DNA of 64,000 bases from Oopsacas minuta (taxonomy: Eukaryota; Porifera; Hexactinellida; Lyssacinosida; Leucopsacidae), in contig JAKMXF010000022.1 in the NCBI GenBank assembly GCA_024704765.1, forward strand, positions 854,555-918,554. The letters are read 5' to 3'. Made by a program: the position numbers and the translations under genes. Below are positions 31,701-42,600 of the stretch, in pieces (the first letter of the stretch is position 1; the number at the start of each line of letters is the position of its first letter). The notes beneath the pieces were generated by a model, which saw nothing but the letters and a program-made list of their open reading frames with translations, did not search any database and was not told where the DNA came from.

Positions 31701-32933
31701 TACCGGAGTAATTCCAATATGATAGCCATCGTAGGGACCTGGTTTTTTTCGGAAACATTTGTTCTTCTTTTCCAGAAATTCGTAATAACCGTGTTAGTAT
31801 TAACGAGGTTCCACTGTAATTAGTTTATAGGCAATATAGTACTCTGTGTAATTGATATGAATACAATTCCAAACAAACTCAGAAATTTCGTAATTACTAC
31901 ATCAGATAATTTACGTGATAACTATTAAAAACGTTAAAAATATTTAACTAACAGAGGTTCAATCATCTGTAATTCAATGCTTAATATCTCCTCGTGATGA
32001 GAAATAAGTTTCAAAATGAACCATACTAAATAAGGTAAGCTCTTACTAAAAGGCCATTATATTGAAACTATCAGAGCAATAATACAAAAACGTATAATAA
32101 TATGCTGAGTATCATATTAATAGCAAGAAGAACAAAACTGAACTAGTTGCACGAGTCTAATTATATAAATGTATAATGGAATGTTGCTTACATAGTTAAA
32201 TAATAGGATTAGGATTATATTATCAATTAAGTTAGTGGAGCTATTTCTAGTCACCTGATCCTCTACATAATGAAACTATTACAAATAAGATACCTAATCA
32301 AGAGTTAATAAAGGCAAAAGTATTTGACATCTAACATATAGAAAGTAATTTTGTTATTTCATATTTTTGTGGCATAAGAAAATATTTCACTTACTATCCA
32401 TATATAGACATTGGAACACAAACCTACGTAAATTCCATCATTGCTATTAATAAACACATACAGTTGGTATTGGTTACAAACCTCAGAGATAACTCACAAA
32501 ACTTTCGTCTCACATGCAAATTCAGGACAGAATGTGTACCATTAATCCATTTCACCTCAATTATTTCGTGGTTAGAATTATGATATGGTCACATTTGTTA
32601 AAATATTTACAGGTCTGAGAGTAACATAGTTGTAAAAATTCATACATTGAATACGTAAGTATACGAAGAGTTGAAATTATATTGGACATGAATCACATAT
32701 TACCTGAGAGCGAGATAAGCACATAACGTTACGTCCTTCTTATCTCTAACATTCTCCAGCTCTTGAATGCATTCTGGTATTCTTTCTTGAAATAAGAAAC
32801 TGATTGCTTTCCACAAATAGAAGACAGGATAACTCCCTTGACTCTCTATAGCACTGAGACATGCAGTCTCCATTTGCTGAGAATAACGCTCCAAAGCCAA
32901 GTACTGAATCGATGTATAGAATTCTGACTCCAT
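19793..32933 (-). CDS. TTC21B: IFT139 / TTC21B, about 12 exons
   Basis: This is a TPR subunit of IFT complex A (retrograde intraflagellar transport), about 1333 aa against about 1316 in human. Exons in transcription order, set from GT-AG sites and reading frame, are 32704-32933, 30807-31080, 30486-30740, 29292-29594, 28928-29230, 28486-28872, 27629-28074, 26735-26898, 26005-26272, 21596-21949, 20739-21202 and 19793-20345. Conserved segments include the exon 2 block REYVDRMLKLSP, GIPLGAQYFTLLNPDF, the MADIYLNHRKD end of exon 7, LLGDAYMKVQNPDKAI, HDLAELYFKLKYYDKA, and the C-terminus [20 protein letters not shown] to KIRKEILDKARSSLR. Short introns (55-66 nt) mix with a 1.6-kb first intron and a 4.1-kb ninth intron that hosts two genes. 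The exon 7/8 junction is one base out of frame as assembled. Confidence 0.93.
20420..20665. repeat. Cluster of CAATCCAA / TTGGATTG words in TTC21B intron 11
   Basis: Within about 240 bp the octamer CAATCCAA or its complement, and one-base variants such as CAATCTAA, occur about nine times in both orientations, ending with GATTGGATTTGGATTGGG. The arrangement is irregular, so it is not a plain microsatellite. It overlaps a spurious 66-codon frame. Confidence 0.5.
21292..21505. mobile_element. MITE of the CACGATGC family, intact ends
   Basis: The left end AAGCCCAACATACACGATGC and the right end (minus strand) AAGCACACCATACACGATGC match at 18 of 20 positions. The interior is rich in TTGTTGCA and TGCAACA words. 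It is 214 bp and lies in TTC21B intron 10. No clear target-site duplication was found. It is related to the interrupted copy at 11982. Confidence 0.7.
21950..23268. other. 5' part of the TTC21B intron 9 spacer (plus-strand left side)
   Basis: This is AT-rich intron sequence between exon 10 and the nested reductase gene. Near 22558-22610 a TACAGTAGAACTCGG word and a later TACTGTACTGTA suggest a decayed pogo-type end. No ORF is supported. Confidence 0.4.
23269..24189 (-). CDS. CYB5RL: NADH-cytochrome b5 reductase-like protein (CYB5RL), nested in a TTC21B intron
   Basis: This protein is 306 residues from the ATG at 24189; the longer frame opens at a TTG. An N-terminal oxidoreductase-like segment, RPQSPSPEDCCGSGCNPCVLDIYEQEL, is the PEDCCGSGC domain of CYB5RL. 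It precedes a ferredoxin-reductase fold with the FAD motif RQYSPIS, GPFGSF, the NADH-binding ACGTGIAPMYQ and a C-terminal VFVCGT. Family members move electrons from NADH through FAD; the human protein's substrate is uncertain. The N-terminus lacks an obvious membrane anchor. The gene is intronless and lies wholly inside intron 9 of TTC21B on the same strand, so its transcript must be made from its own promoter or survive independently of the host intron. Confidence 0.9.
   Translation of the reverse strand: MAGRDCEIQGRPQSPSPEDCCGSGCNPCVLDIYEQELRFWKLSLNQIKPSAPIRFALSTDSYLNCIISAMESITHDVILYTISFIDKDLISNLFPGSHIILQASSKDNTHTITRQYSPISSLSSIGSLDLIIKIYCDGRMSALVREWTIGSIVRIRGPFGSFDIKQNQYKYMSMLACGTGIAPMYQVMRYILENESEETRINLLYSVNTAKDVLLKQQLDDFSEYWNVKIVYFLTKEGESNEKTFPLKYKDVIFYKRINKEIIEKVIPPTSPYHIVFVCGTKYFNKDMKNILIDYLGFSHNQLKIF
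24190..24756. other. Gap between the two nested genes
   Basis: A 68-codon minus-strand frame at 24416-24622 starts with an ATG but matches no family by eye and has no coding signature that can be argued. It may be an unannotated short exon. Otherwise AT-rich, with no repeats seen. Confidence 0.35.
24757..25122 (-). CDS. Unrecognised small coiled-coil protein, nested in a TTC21B intron
   Basis: This 121-residue frame runs from an ATG to a stop. Residues 50-115 are strongly charged and heptad-like (SRERRRLKKLEYAENDKDKY, later LLAEKRSLREEIEKYEKFF), which predicts a coiled coil. The first 45 residues are basic and Leu/Ile-rich. The amino-acid make-up is not that of a random AT-rich frame, since Lys, Glu and Arg are balanced. 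No family is recognised. It could be a short centrosomal or ciliary-type coiled-coil protein or an exon of a larger gene. It sits about 570 bp upstream of the nested CYB5RL gene on the same strand. Confidence 0.5.
   Translation of the reverse strand: MSLTRCINKKRTDDVLCFLNIDRNTLVTSSIIELRKIAREKSRSLPYKTAIDMESILSRERRRLKKLEYAENDKDKYNCLITDYGTEIEILQTTRNSLLAEKRSLREEIEKYEKFFTLSNC
25123..26004. other. Start of TTC21B intron 9, upstream of the nested coiled-coil gene
   Basis: It contains a short TA run near 25199-25211 and a CATTGAATTGCTCAGTG-type inverted word near 25385. An 87-codon plus-strand frame at 25696-25959 overlaps no conserved motif and is not called. It should hold the promoter of the nested coiled-coil gene. 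Confidence 0.35.
26899..27628. other. TTC21B intron 7
   Basis: This 0.73-kb intron contains a GC-richer stretch at about 26925-27110 (GGCATCCGGAGGG, GGCCAGGTAGGGCC) unlike its AT-rich flanks, possibly an inserted repeat of unknown type. No inverted ends were found. Confidence 0.35.
29595..30485. other. TTC21B intron 3
   Basis: This 0.89-kb intron contains a GC-richer block at about 30070-30245 (CTGCGCCAGCAGC, GGCGGAATATT, CACCACCCAGGTG) that looks inserted. It does not fold convincingly as a tRNA, and no superfamily can be named. Confidence 0.35.
31081..32703. other. TTC21B intron 1
   Basis: A 1.6-kb AT-rich intron after the first coding exon. Apart from the pogo-like MITE at 31637-31816, nothing supportable is seen in it. 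Confidence 0.5.
31637..31816. mobile_element. pogo/Tigger-like MITE in TTC21B intron 1
   Basis: The right end, on the minus strand, reads CAGTGGAACCTCGTTAATAC, the typical Tigger-style terminus. The left end reads ATGTAACCTCGTTAACAAGG, with its first bases eroded. TA follows the right end (31817-31818) and precedes the left (31635-31636). It is about 180 bp with no ORF. Confidence 0.68.
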
Positions 32934-33643
32934 TTATCAACAAATAATACTAGGATTAGACTTAAAGAATAAATTAATCTCTTCACCTGTGGACCCCTTA
33001 CGTTCAATTTTATGGGTGTCCACGTAACCCTACCATTACCATAATGAAAACTTTAGGAGTCACGGACTCCAGGTTGGAAACCACTTTATAAATTGATTAA
33101 TTATATCTAGGATACGATAGGGGAGTTTGTTAGTTTGTTTATAATCATTATCTTCGTACAACATATCAAATTTACAGACCACAATCAGAAACTTAAAAAT
33201 CCAAAATTCATACTCAACATTCAATTCTTAGTTATCCCAATATATCATGGTAGAGAGCAAGTTTCTACGTATAATAATAGATAATACGTATATTCTATAT
33301 TTGATGAAATTACATCCAAAAGAACAAAATTAATTATTCAAAATTGGATTCAAGAAATGCAATTATTGTATTAAATCTTTTATTAATTTTTATTGAAATA
33401 TGAATATTTACCAACTTTGATGACACAATTGTAGGTCCCATAATTCAACTTTGAAATCAGACAAACAGGCAATTACGTATATTATTAATAAATACACAGA
33501 TAAGTAGTTAATAAAATCGATAGATAGTAATTAACACACATTAACATTAATAATTAATTGAGAGTACCTTATAATATCTGGATACGTAGTTTGGTTAGAA
33601 TACAATTCCGAAAAGTTCAAGAATATATAAATAGATTTTGAAG
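32934..33643. other. Gap between TTC21B and DNAH2
   Basis: This holds the TTC21B promoter and the DNAH2 3' end. A hAT-like repeat lies at about 32985-33085 (CTGTGGACCCC ... CACGGACTCCAGGTTGGAAACC), related to those at 18808 and 55028. The rest is AT-rich with no ORF. Confidence 0.5.
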
Positions 33644-36600
33644 TTATGACTCCAAACTCATTAGTAGAGCAGTCCCCCGCTTTATCCACAGCTCAACTGG
33701 AGATGATCCAGTTTTGAGGTCAACAGCGACCACAAATGACATCCCTCCTTTCCCAGACCTATCTGGATAATAGTAACAAGGTGCTTGATATATTCCCTTG
33801 ACCTTCTTTTTAGACTCTACAGGTTTGAAATGAATAGAAGGCATAGGACAGCTCAATTGCATTGGATTAGGTTCTACAAGACAGCTGGATTTCTTATCCC
33901 ATCCAGCTCCCTCAAGGAATAGTCCCTTTATCCAAACACCATCTTTAGGCTGTGTGGTTATATTAGCATCATCTACAGTAGATACATGGAACTCCCAACT
34001 CAGCTGATCTACAGATACATTGTTCTGTCTAGCTCCAGTTTGCAATACAGCTGTTAGAAACCCGGTAGGGAAGGTGAAAGCAGAGAGCCAGAATAGCACT
34101 GGGGGTTGAGCATTCTCTGCCCATGTAGAGAATTGTTTGACTCGAAGAATTAGATCACGTGTCCAAGAAGCTAATGGTTTCAAAGATGGGTATGCTTTCT
34201 CCCAAAGAGGAGGGATCCTAGCCTCCAGGATACAAATAAACACCTGATCTAGATCAGATGACATCACCACCAATCCTTTTATACCCTTCTCAAGATCTAT
34301 GAGTGAGCTACGTATTACTCTAAGCAATGAATTGTATCTTTCTATCTCTTGTAGCAGTACTACCTTAAGAGCTGAGTTATCATCTGCTAAAAGATTAGCA
34401 GCTGCTGCTAGGTCAATCTGATCAGGAATTTGTTTTAAAACATCAGCTGCTAGATCTAACACTTTATCCTCACTAGATTGTCCTTGCGTAACAGATACCT
34501 GAGGCTGTAGAGATAGTAGTGTATCCAGTAGAGTTCGTGTCTCCCTGATTTGTGAAGCTATATCTGCATTGTTGTGTTGACCAAATGCATCAGGTCTATC
34601 AGAAGTAGGCAAGCGATCAACAAGATCTCTGTAGCTCTGTAGAGACCCATCCTTAGGGATATAGTAGGTTGGGAGAGAACTTAGTTTATAGTAAGGCTCC
34701 TCTAGACATTGATCACAGAAGAAATCGTTTATATAAGTTAACAGGAGTCTTCTGTCCCAGTCATCTGTCACGTGACCCCCATAAGAAACCCCTGCTATGA
34801 GGTACTTCAGAGCATCCCATGGAGTATCAGGATAGGACTGTAGATATATGTCTAATATGTTCATTGATACTTCAAAATCTGAGTCATTGAATCCGTATAT
34901 GACATTCCAGCCTAGCATAAGGAATTTACGTCGCTCGATTAAAACTGAATGGAAGAAGCAAAGTGCAAATAGTAACTTCTTGAATTTATGTGCACATCCC
35001 ACTTCATTGAAGTATGCCTCGTTAACGGTCTGATAGAGTCGTTTCATGTTAGCTCTGACACCCTTAGGAGGTTCTGTAGTCATCTTTATACCGGCCTGTA
35101 GGATTGCTATAGGGAATTCTGGATGAGGACTTGAACTTAACCAAAGACGGAAGTCTTTATGAGGTTTCTTAGTATGCAACTCTTCTTCTATAAGTTTGTT
35201 GAAGTGTGGCATCCATGAGAGTGACAAATGACAGTTGGCAAGAAACACCCATCTCCCCTCCCTTACTCCATTAGTGATAAGTTTTCTTGCAATAGGAGCT
35301 TGTCCCTGTCCCAGGGATAATGTATCAAATTTATCTGTCTTACCCAGATCAAGAGCTAGTTGAGTAAGAGCTCCTACAGGATCTACTCCTGCAGATAATA
35401 CGAATATGAGAGGAGTTCTAGCAGTACTGTCATTCACTACAGATTGCATGTCAAGCACTGGTGGTTCTACAAACCGTACTCCTAGGTTATTGGTAATAAA
35501 TGCTGTTACACATTGAGTAACTCTATCCTGTCTAAGACAACGTACTATTAGCATTCTTTGCAATTCATTACACGCGTTCTCCCATTCACCTGGTAATGTA
35601 CTGTTTTCAGGTTCCTGATGAGTGAACCATCTATGCCAATCACGTCCATACTGCTCAAATGAGTTTGCTATTCCATTGAAATTTGGTAATTTGTCCAGCT
35701 CCGATACATTGTCCCAGGAAGAGTCCTCTAACCAATGCGTAACTGGGTTATCCATCTGTGTCTCACGGTCCAACACCACACCACCTCTCAAAAGAAAGTT
35801 ATACTCTTCTTTATTAAGTTTCCCTGAAGCTTCTAGTATCTTAGCACACATTCTAAATGAGAATAACAGTTTATGTCTTTCAAACAATCCTCTACATGTG
35901 TATCTGTATACAGAGTATGTATGGAAATCATTAAGATACTGTATCCTCTCTTCTGGCTTAAATCCCTTCTGACTCTTGTCAATACTAATAATGAATAATT
36001 CAATATAAGCCTCAAGAGAGAACTGGTACATGGGATCTATACGGCCGAGATCTGTCATAACAAAGAATAGGATAGCGGCTCTTTTAGCTGCTGGTCGATA
36101 AGCATCTCTAGCCCCATCAATTCGCTTCTCTGTTTCTATACAGATCTTTACTTTCTCTGTAACCTGTTGAGACACAGCCTTGCTGGATTGCAGAGCGTTA
36201 ACTAGCACTTCATCATCCAGAAGAGATCCCTGTGCAGTGTTGAGGAGATATAATATCTTATCTTCTAGCTCCTTGATCTGCTTCTTACCGTTAGCAATAC
36301 TAACTACCAACTCATTCTTTTGGTTCTGTAAATCTGGTTGTTCTTTCGTGACAGTAGTAGAGAGTAACTGTTCCTCTAGACCTTGTTCTTTCACAGCAAA
36401 ATTGACTATAGTAGTCTTAGTAGATATCTCAGGGGTGTAGTGAGGATTACTGAGTTTAGTTGTTATATAAAGTCTGAAGTCAGGATTATAGTCCACCTCT
36501 TTGTCACCTAGTTTTATGACCATTCTATTCCCGATCTTAACAATAGCCTTATTGAGGACAGGAGCAAGGGAGGGATCTAACACTTCTTCAACATTCTGCA

Positions 36601-39600
36601 ATAATACAGGGTTACCGAATTGTACAGAATTTTCAACAGTTCTCAAGAAATCTGATTGTTGTAAATCTATTACTTTTAGACCATTTTCAATCTCCATATT
36701 TTTAATCCATTTAATAGCTTGTCCTTGTGGATCAATCATGAGAGGCCATCTGTTCCCTCTAGTTACAATAATTCCATTTTCAGAAGAGAATGAGTCAGCT
36801 GGTAGTCCTTGTATATTCCAGTCACGAATGATAGCTGGGTCTGAGAGGAAGGTAGCGAATGAGAAATCAGGTGTACAAGGTATGTCCAAGTCTCTGACCT
36901 GTTTTATCCAGAGCTTAGATATCATGTCATCCCTGTAGTTGGAGAGGAACGGTCCCATGTAAGACAAGAAAGCTGAAGCAAGCAAACAGTCTCCTACAAG
37001 ATAGCCAATAGAAGCTTCATATTTAGCAACACTCAGTGTCCATCTCTCACATTCTCCTGATAATCCTGAGACGAGTTTACCAGCCCTCTCTAACTTCTCC
37101 TGAGTAATTTCCATCTTTTTCCTTAACTCTTCCTTTTGAGCTAATTTCTCATCATACTGCAGCTTCAACTCATCAATACGTTCATTAATCTCTTTAAGTT
37201 TAGCCTGAGCTTCTGCTAAGCTCTTCTGCTTCTCTTCTAATTTAGCCATTGCTTCGTGTAACCGCTTTCTCTTTGGCTCAACAGTCCTGTATATCTTACC
37301 GTACTTCTCCATTGCTCGTACCCACATACACAGGGATTTCGCAGCGAATGAGACGCGCTCAACATTTTCTGGCGTAAATTCAGGATCATTAATGTACTTA
37401 CTCCCGATAACTTTTAGTATTTTGTCAGGAATATTGTCTCTATCATATTTAACAAGGGATTTAATGAATCCTCCTCCACCTAGTTCCTTTTTAGCTTCAG
37501 CCCAAGATGTACCACACCCTCTAAGAGTCATAACACCCTCCATAACGATTCTAACATGATTCGGAGGATTAGGGTAAGCCCTAATTTCATCGATATCATT
37601 CTTATTGAGAGCTTCCAGAGCCTTCTCAGCTTCCATAAGAGCAGGTAATGCTTCATCTAAATCTTTCTGAGCGACTTCTGCCATTTGTTTACATTTCTCT
37701 TCTTCTTCTCCAATTTTAGCACTTCTAGAAGCAACACTCTTCTGCTGCTCATCTGCATCATGTTTCTTCTGTACTAACACGACTAAATACTCCTCACATT
37801 CTTTCTGATACTTCTCTACTTGTATTTTCTGTACACTCAATTCCTTAGACATTTCTTCTACTTTTTGTTTAGTATCGTCAAGCTTGTATATTCCATTTTC
37901 TAACTTAGATTTAGCATCTCCAAGCTCTTTCCTCTTCTCTTCCATAAGGGATCTATATCCAGTGACTAATTCAAGGTAGTTAGTAGCTGTGACGTAATTA
38001 TGACGTTTCATCTCTGCTAACATTTTCTTCGAATTCTCTACAACTGATAAGTGCATTGCAACAAACATAGTAGCTACAGACTTGGTAATAGAAGCAGAGT
38101 TTTCTCCAAATGATACTTCCTCCAAATACTTTTCTGCAACCTCTGTTAGCGCATCTTTAGGCCACTCTGTGAACAGATCTATCGTCGTACAGTTAACGAA
38201 TGCAGGATACATACGGATTCTGTTACGGAATGGTTCACCCACTGGACTCATAGCTAGCACGACATGCAAATTGTTCCTGGCTCGTTCTATGAAAAATGAA
38301 AATATAGATTCTGTCTGATCGGGTATCCCTTCCTTCTTCGCTATAGGCGCCAATTCTGTCATAGCAGGTTCAAAGTCCTCCGGAGTGTAGAGGTTTGGTA
38401 CCTCCCCGCTTGAAAGAATGTTGTTAATATCTTCTAAGAAGCTCTCCTCTACTACTTGTGTATCCGTGAATAGAAATACAGTAGGTTTGTACTCCACTCC
38501 AGCTTTCCAATAGAGCGTACGTATATCTTCTCGAAATTCGCTAAGTTTGTAGTGACGTGTAACATCAATTTGAAACACTGAATAACCGATAATGTACGAA
38601 GCAAGACGAGTGAGACTTTGCCTACCACTCCCTCCTATTCCTATTAACAACATGTTACCTCTCTCTAGTCGGATTACACGAGTGATACGGGTTACATGTT
38701 CTATTGCGTTCCTGAAAAGGACCAAATCCATAGGGATCATGCCAGGCTCATTGTTATAGTCCTGTAGAGCATTCTCAATGGAAGTTTTCAGGTGCTTAAA
38801 GTTATTCAAATCCTCATAGAACATTTGTTGTTGATTGAGTAGATCACCAAATATAGGAACAACTTTATCCTTACAAATAGAATGGAAAGATACATCAAAC
38901 ATAGAAGCAAGTTTTCCAGTTATAAGTTCATTGAACATAATCTTGTCTTTCTCCTCCACTAATCTGTCTGCGAACACACGATAACATTCATGTATCCATA
39001 GACGTATCATAGACTCCTTACGGTCATGATAGTTCTTATTAGCTCTTAACATCCCTTGATAAACTTTAGCCATGTCTCGCATGTTGAAGAGATAATGCAT
39101 TTTAGTGGGAGTTGGTAAGAAACGAACAGACACGTAGTTATAAACATCAATAGTAGCTTGAGTGATCGGCACACCAAGAGGTTTTATATCTTCCTCGAAT
39201 TCTTGTAGCTTTTGATTTATCATGGATCCGAAAATACGTTTGATCTGACTCTCTGTGGGAAACGTCATATTGAGAAGTGAGAATTTGGACTGTAGACGAC
39301 GTGATATTACCATTCTACCGCCACCAGGGGGACCCATTGCTGCCATCAGATGCATGTCTCTCATCTGTTTAGTTATTTGTTTCTGTCTGTCAAACCAGAA
39401 TCCATAGTCCATCCATTGTCTCATCAGTTCTAGAGGAGGCTGAGAACCGTATCTGTCTTTCATTGGCATGTTGAAGTCATCTAGGAAAGTTATCATTTTC
39501 TTACCACCTAAAGGCACGAACACTCCCTTAGTTCTCTTCTCCATTTTACTTTCAATAATCTCTTGGATGTTATTGGATGTGGTTTGTGCACTGAGATTTA

Positions 39601-42600
39601 TCACCAACACTTTCCATACATTTTCATCAAGTTTAGAGAGAACACCAGATGATACAAGAGTCTTACCAGTACCAATTGGCCCTACGAACATAACGGGGTT
39701 AAGATTCATTACTAAAGTATTCCCTAAGAAATAGTATCTGACTGTATCTACTGTAGGAACGGTAAGCTTGTGAAAGGGAAGAGATGGATTGTATTTCCAA
39801 CCGTCAATCAATTTCTGGTCCCAATGATTCCATGTCCTATTCTTCACATCAATGTAATATTCATATGCAGTGTCCTTTGCTGGGATATTACCCTCAATCT
39901 CTCTGAAAAGATTGTCCATCTTCTTCCGTCCATCCTCATCCACTGACGCACCAATCGACCAAATCATAGAAAACATAAACCACATCTCTAATAACCGGGA
40001 AAAGTTTTCTGTATCATCTGGATTAACTCCGTTTTCATTCGTACAGAATATCTTTAGGAGACGACACAAACTCTGAATAGAGTTCAGGGCTGTTATAGGA
40101 ATTAATTCTCTACAGTTTTTACCACGAAAATCGATAACTCTGGACGCATGTTTGTTAATGAGTGCTTTCAAAGGATCTTGTAACCTTTTTGGCATAGTTT
40201 GTAACCAAGAAATAAAGTAGGGTTCATAACCAAGTGTAGAAGAGTCGAAATACACCATTCCACAGCGACTAATGGTTGCTGGTGAAGCGACAGCAAGATC
40301 TTCCATCTCAAAAAGCAGAGATACTTGATCTGGCATACCAATACGCTCTCCATTAATTAGCGTTAGAATCTTGTTATCATCCATGACAGAGTTCATGCTC
40401 TCAATCCAAAGAGTGTCAACAGGGCCGTCGAATAATATCCATTTCTCATCAGGCTTCTCATCAGAACAAGTAGTACGCATGACACTAGCTAGGATGCCAT
40501 CAGTCCATTCACTTGTATTGTGGTCAAATTTACCGTAGAGCTCATCCAGCCTCACTGCTTTAGGATTTATAGCATGTACATGTACTTTCTGGTATTGTGA
40601 TAATTTAGGGTTCTCTTTATTGAGACGGGTTAGAGTAGCCTGTAGCATTGTCCAAGCTACTGATTTACCTGATCCGGAGTACCCTACCATCATGGTAGCA
40701 TGGCGTGTGTTCTTTGTTTCGTAGAGTTGTATAACTTTAGTGATTGAAGCCTCTTTGGATTGTAGATTAGCCGCCTTCAGTTCAGTTGCTAGTGCATTAG
40801 TCATGAGAGAATAGTCTAACTGTGGTATAAATATACCCGGAAATAGATCAGAGGTTATAGCATTGAATAGAGGGAGATCGTGTGCAGTCAGTTTAGCTAG
40901 ATTCATATCCTTCATAGCTAATAACAGGATCTCTTCATCAGATACCTCTGGAGAAGCTCTCTTCTTCTTACCAGCATACTTAACTACTGAGACCAGAGCT
41001 CTCAGGCCGAAATCATAATGATCCTGTTTAGATAGCTGTTGTGAAGCAAGCACATAGAGTGTGTTAACCTTTCTAGCTAGCAATCTGCATGAACCAAATC
41101 CCTCACCAAACAGAATAATCTCAGCAATCAGAGCTGAGTCAGGGACTATCATTGCAATTGGTCTGAACATAGATTTTAAATTATCTGGTAGTTCAGTACG
41201 GCCTGCATAGCCAGGATTCATAGTTATGAATATTCCACAAGTAGATATGAGATTTATATCTCTACCTTCAAACGTGAATCTCTCTTTCCTCAGTCCGAGA
41301 GCTTTTAGAATTGAAAGAATCTGTTGCGCAACTACAGACAACACTTCTATGTTTATTCTATTGAACTCATCAAAACAGCCCCAGGCACCTGTTTGGGAGA
41401 GTCCTGAGAACATACGCCCCATAGATTTGTAATCCAAGCCATCCGAACAGTTAATAACAATTACATAGTTACCCATTGCTTTCCCGAGATCTTTCACAGT
41501 CTCAGTTTTGCCAGTACCTGCCGGTCCCTTGGGACTACCTCCTCTGTACAAATGCATTGCGGTGGTGAGCGTAACATAGCAACGATCAGTGAGCGGAGTT
41601 ATGACAAGTCGCCCTGAACAACCCAGATATTCATAGTTGTACTGGAAGTGAGTATTAGTTTGTCTGATTATACAATCATCTAATTCTCTATCCCAATAGA
41701 ATCTCAGCTGTAATAACCATTCAAACGCGTTTACATCGTTACAACTGCCTTTAGCCATTCTATCAATTACGTCACGAGCATGTACTTCTATTGTAATTAG
41801 TGCGACTATCTTTGCTCTCTGCATTTTATCAAGTCTACCTCTTACCATCTCGGAATACTTTTCCAAAAGTGCAACTTGTTTCTTCTTCAAACTTTTAAGT
41901 GGTCGTTTCTCCCCACGCTCCTTAACCTGTTGTAGAGCCTTAGTGCAGTCAGAGGTCCACTGGATAAGCGAAGAAGTTAGAGTCAGTTGTCCTGGCCAAT
42001 TGAACACCCACCTCTCCCTCTTGGTAGGATTCCTCCTCAAATCAACTCTACACTCAATCAGTCTCTCGTGTAGAGAATTACGCATTTGATTCTCAATATC
42101 AGTAAGCCATCCTTCTACAGGACCCTCCAGTAGTACTTCTGTGTGTAGATCAACCTTCTCTCCCTCACCGGACACCATCTGTTGTGCAAATGTCTTTGAT
42201 TTTTCTTTCCTTAATTCGAGGAATTTCAAGTTATCAAAACATTTTCTGAGATGTGGTTGTACTGCGTCAGGGTTTCTAGACTGACCTAGAATTTCTAATA
42301 AATCTTCGTTAGAAAGAAAGTAGAATCTAGGAAATAATTGTCTCTTTGTTTCTAGATACATATCAAGACTTTTCTGTATCTTCTCCAGTTTGTTACAGTT
42401 ATTTGTTAGTCTGTCCAAGAGCTTGTGCTGATGAGTAGCTCTCAATGCGTTCTTGTCTTGATTCAAAGTTTGCATGATTGCCTTCCAATCTTCATCAACA
42501 TGATCAAATTCCGAAGTTTCTCCAGGTAACTGTTTTCGTATGTCTTCTCCAATAAATATATTCTCTAGATATATCCAACTTCGCTGTACTTGTTGTGCCA

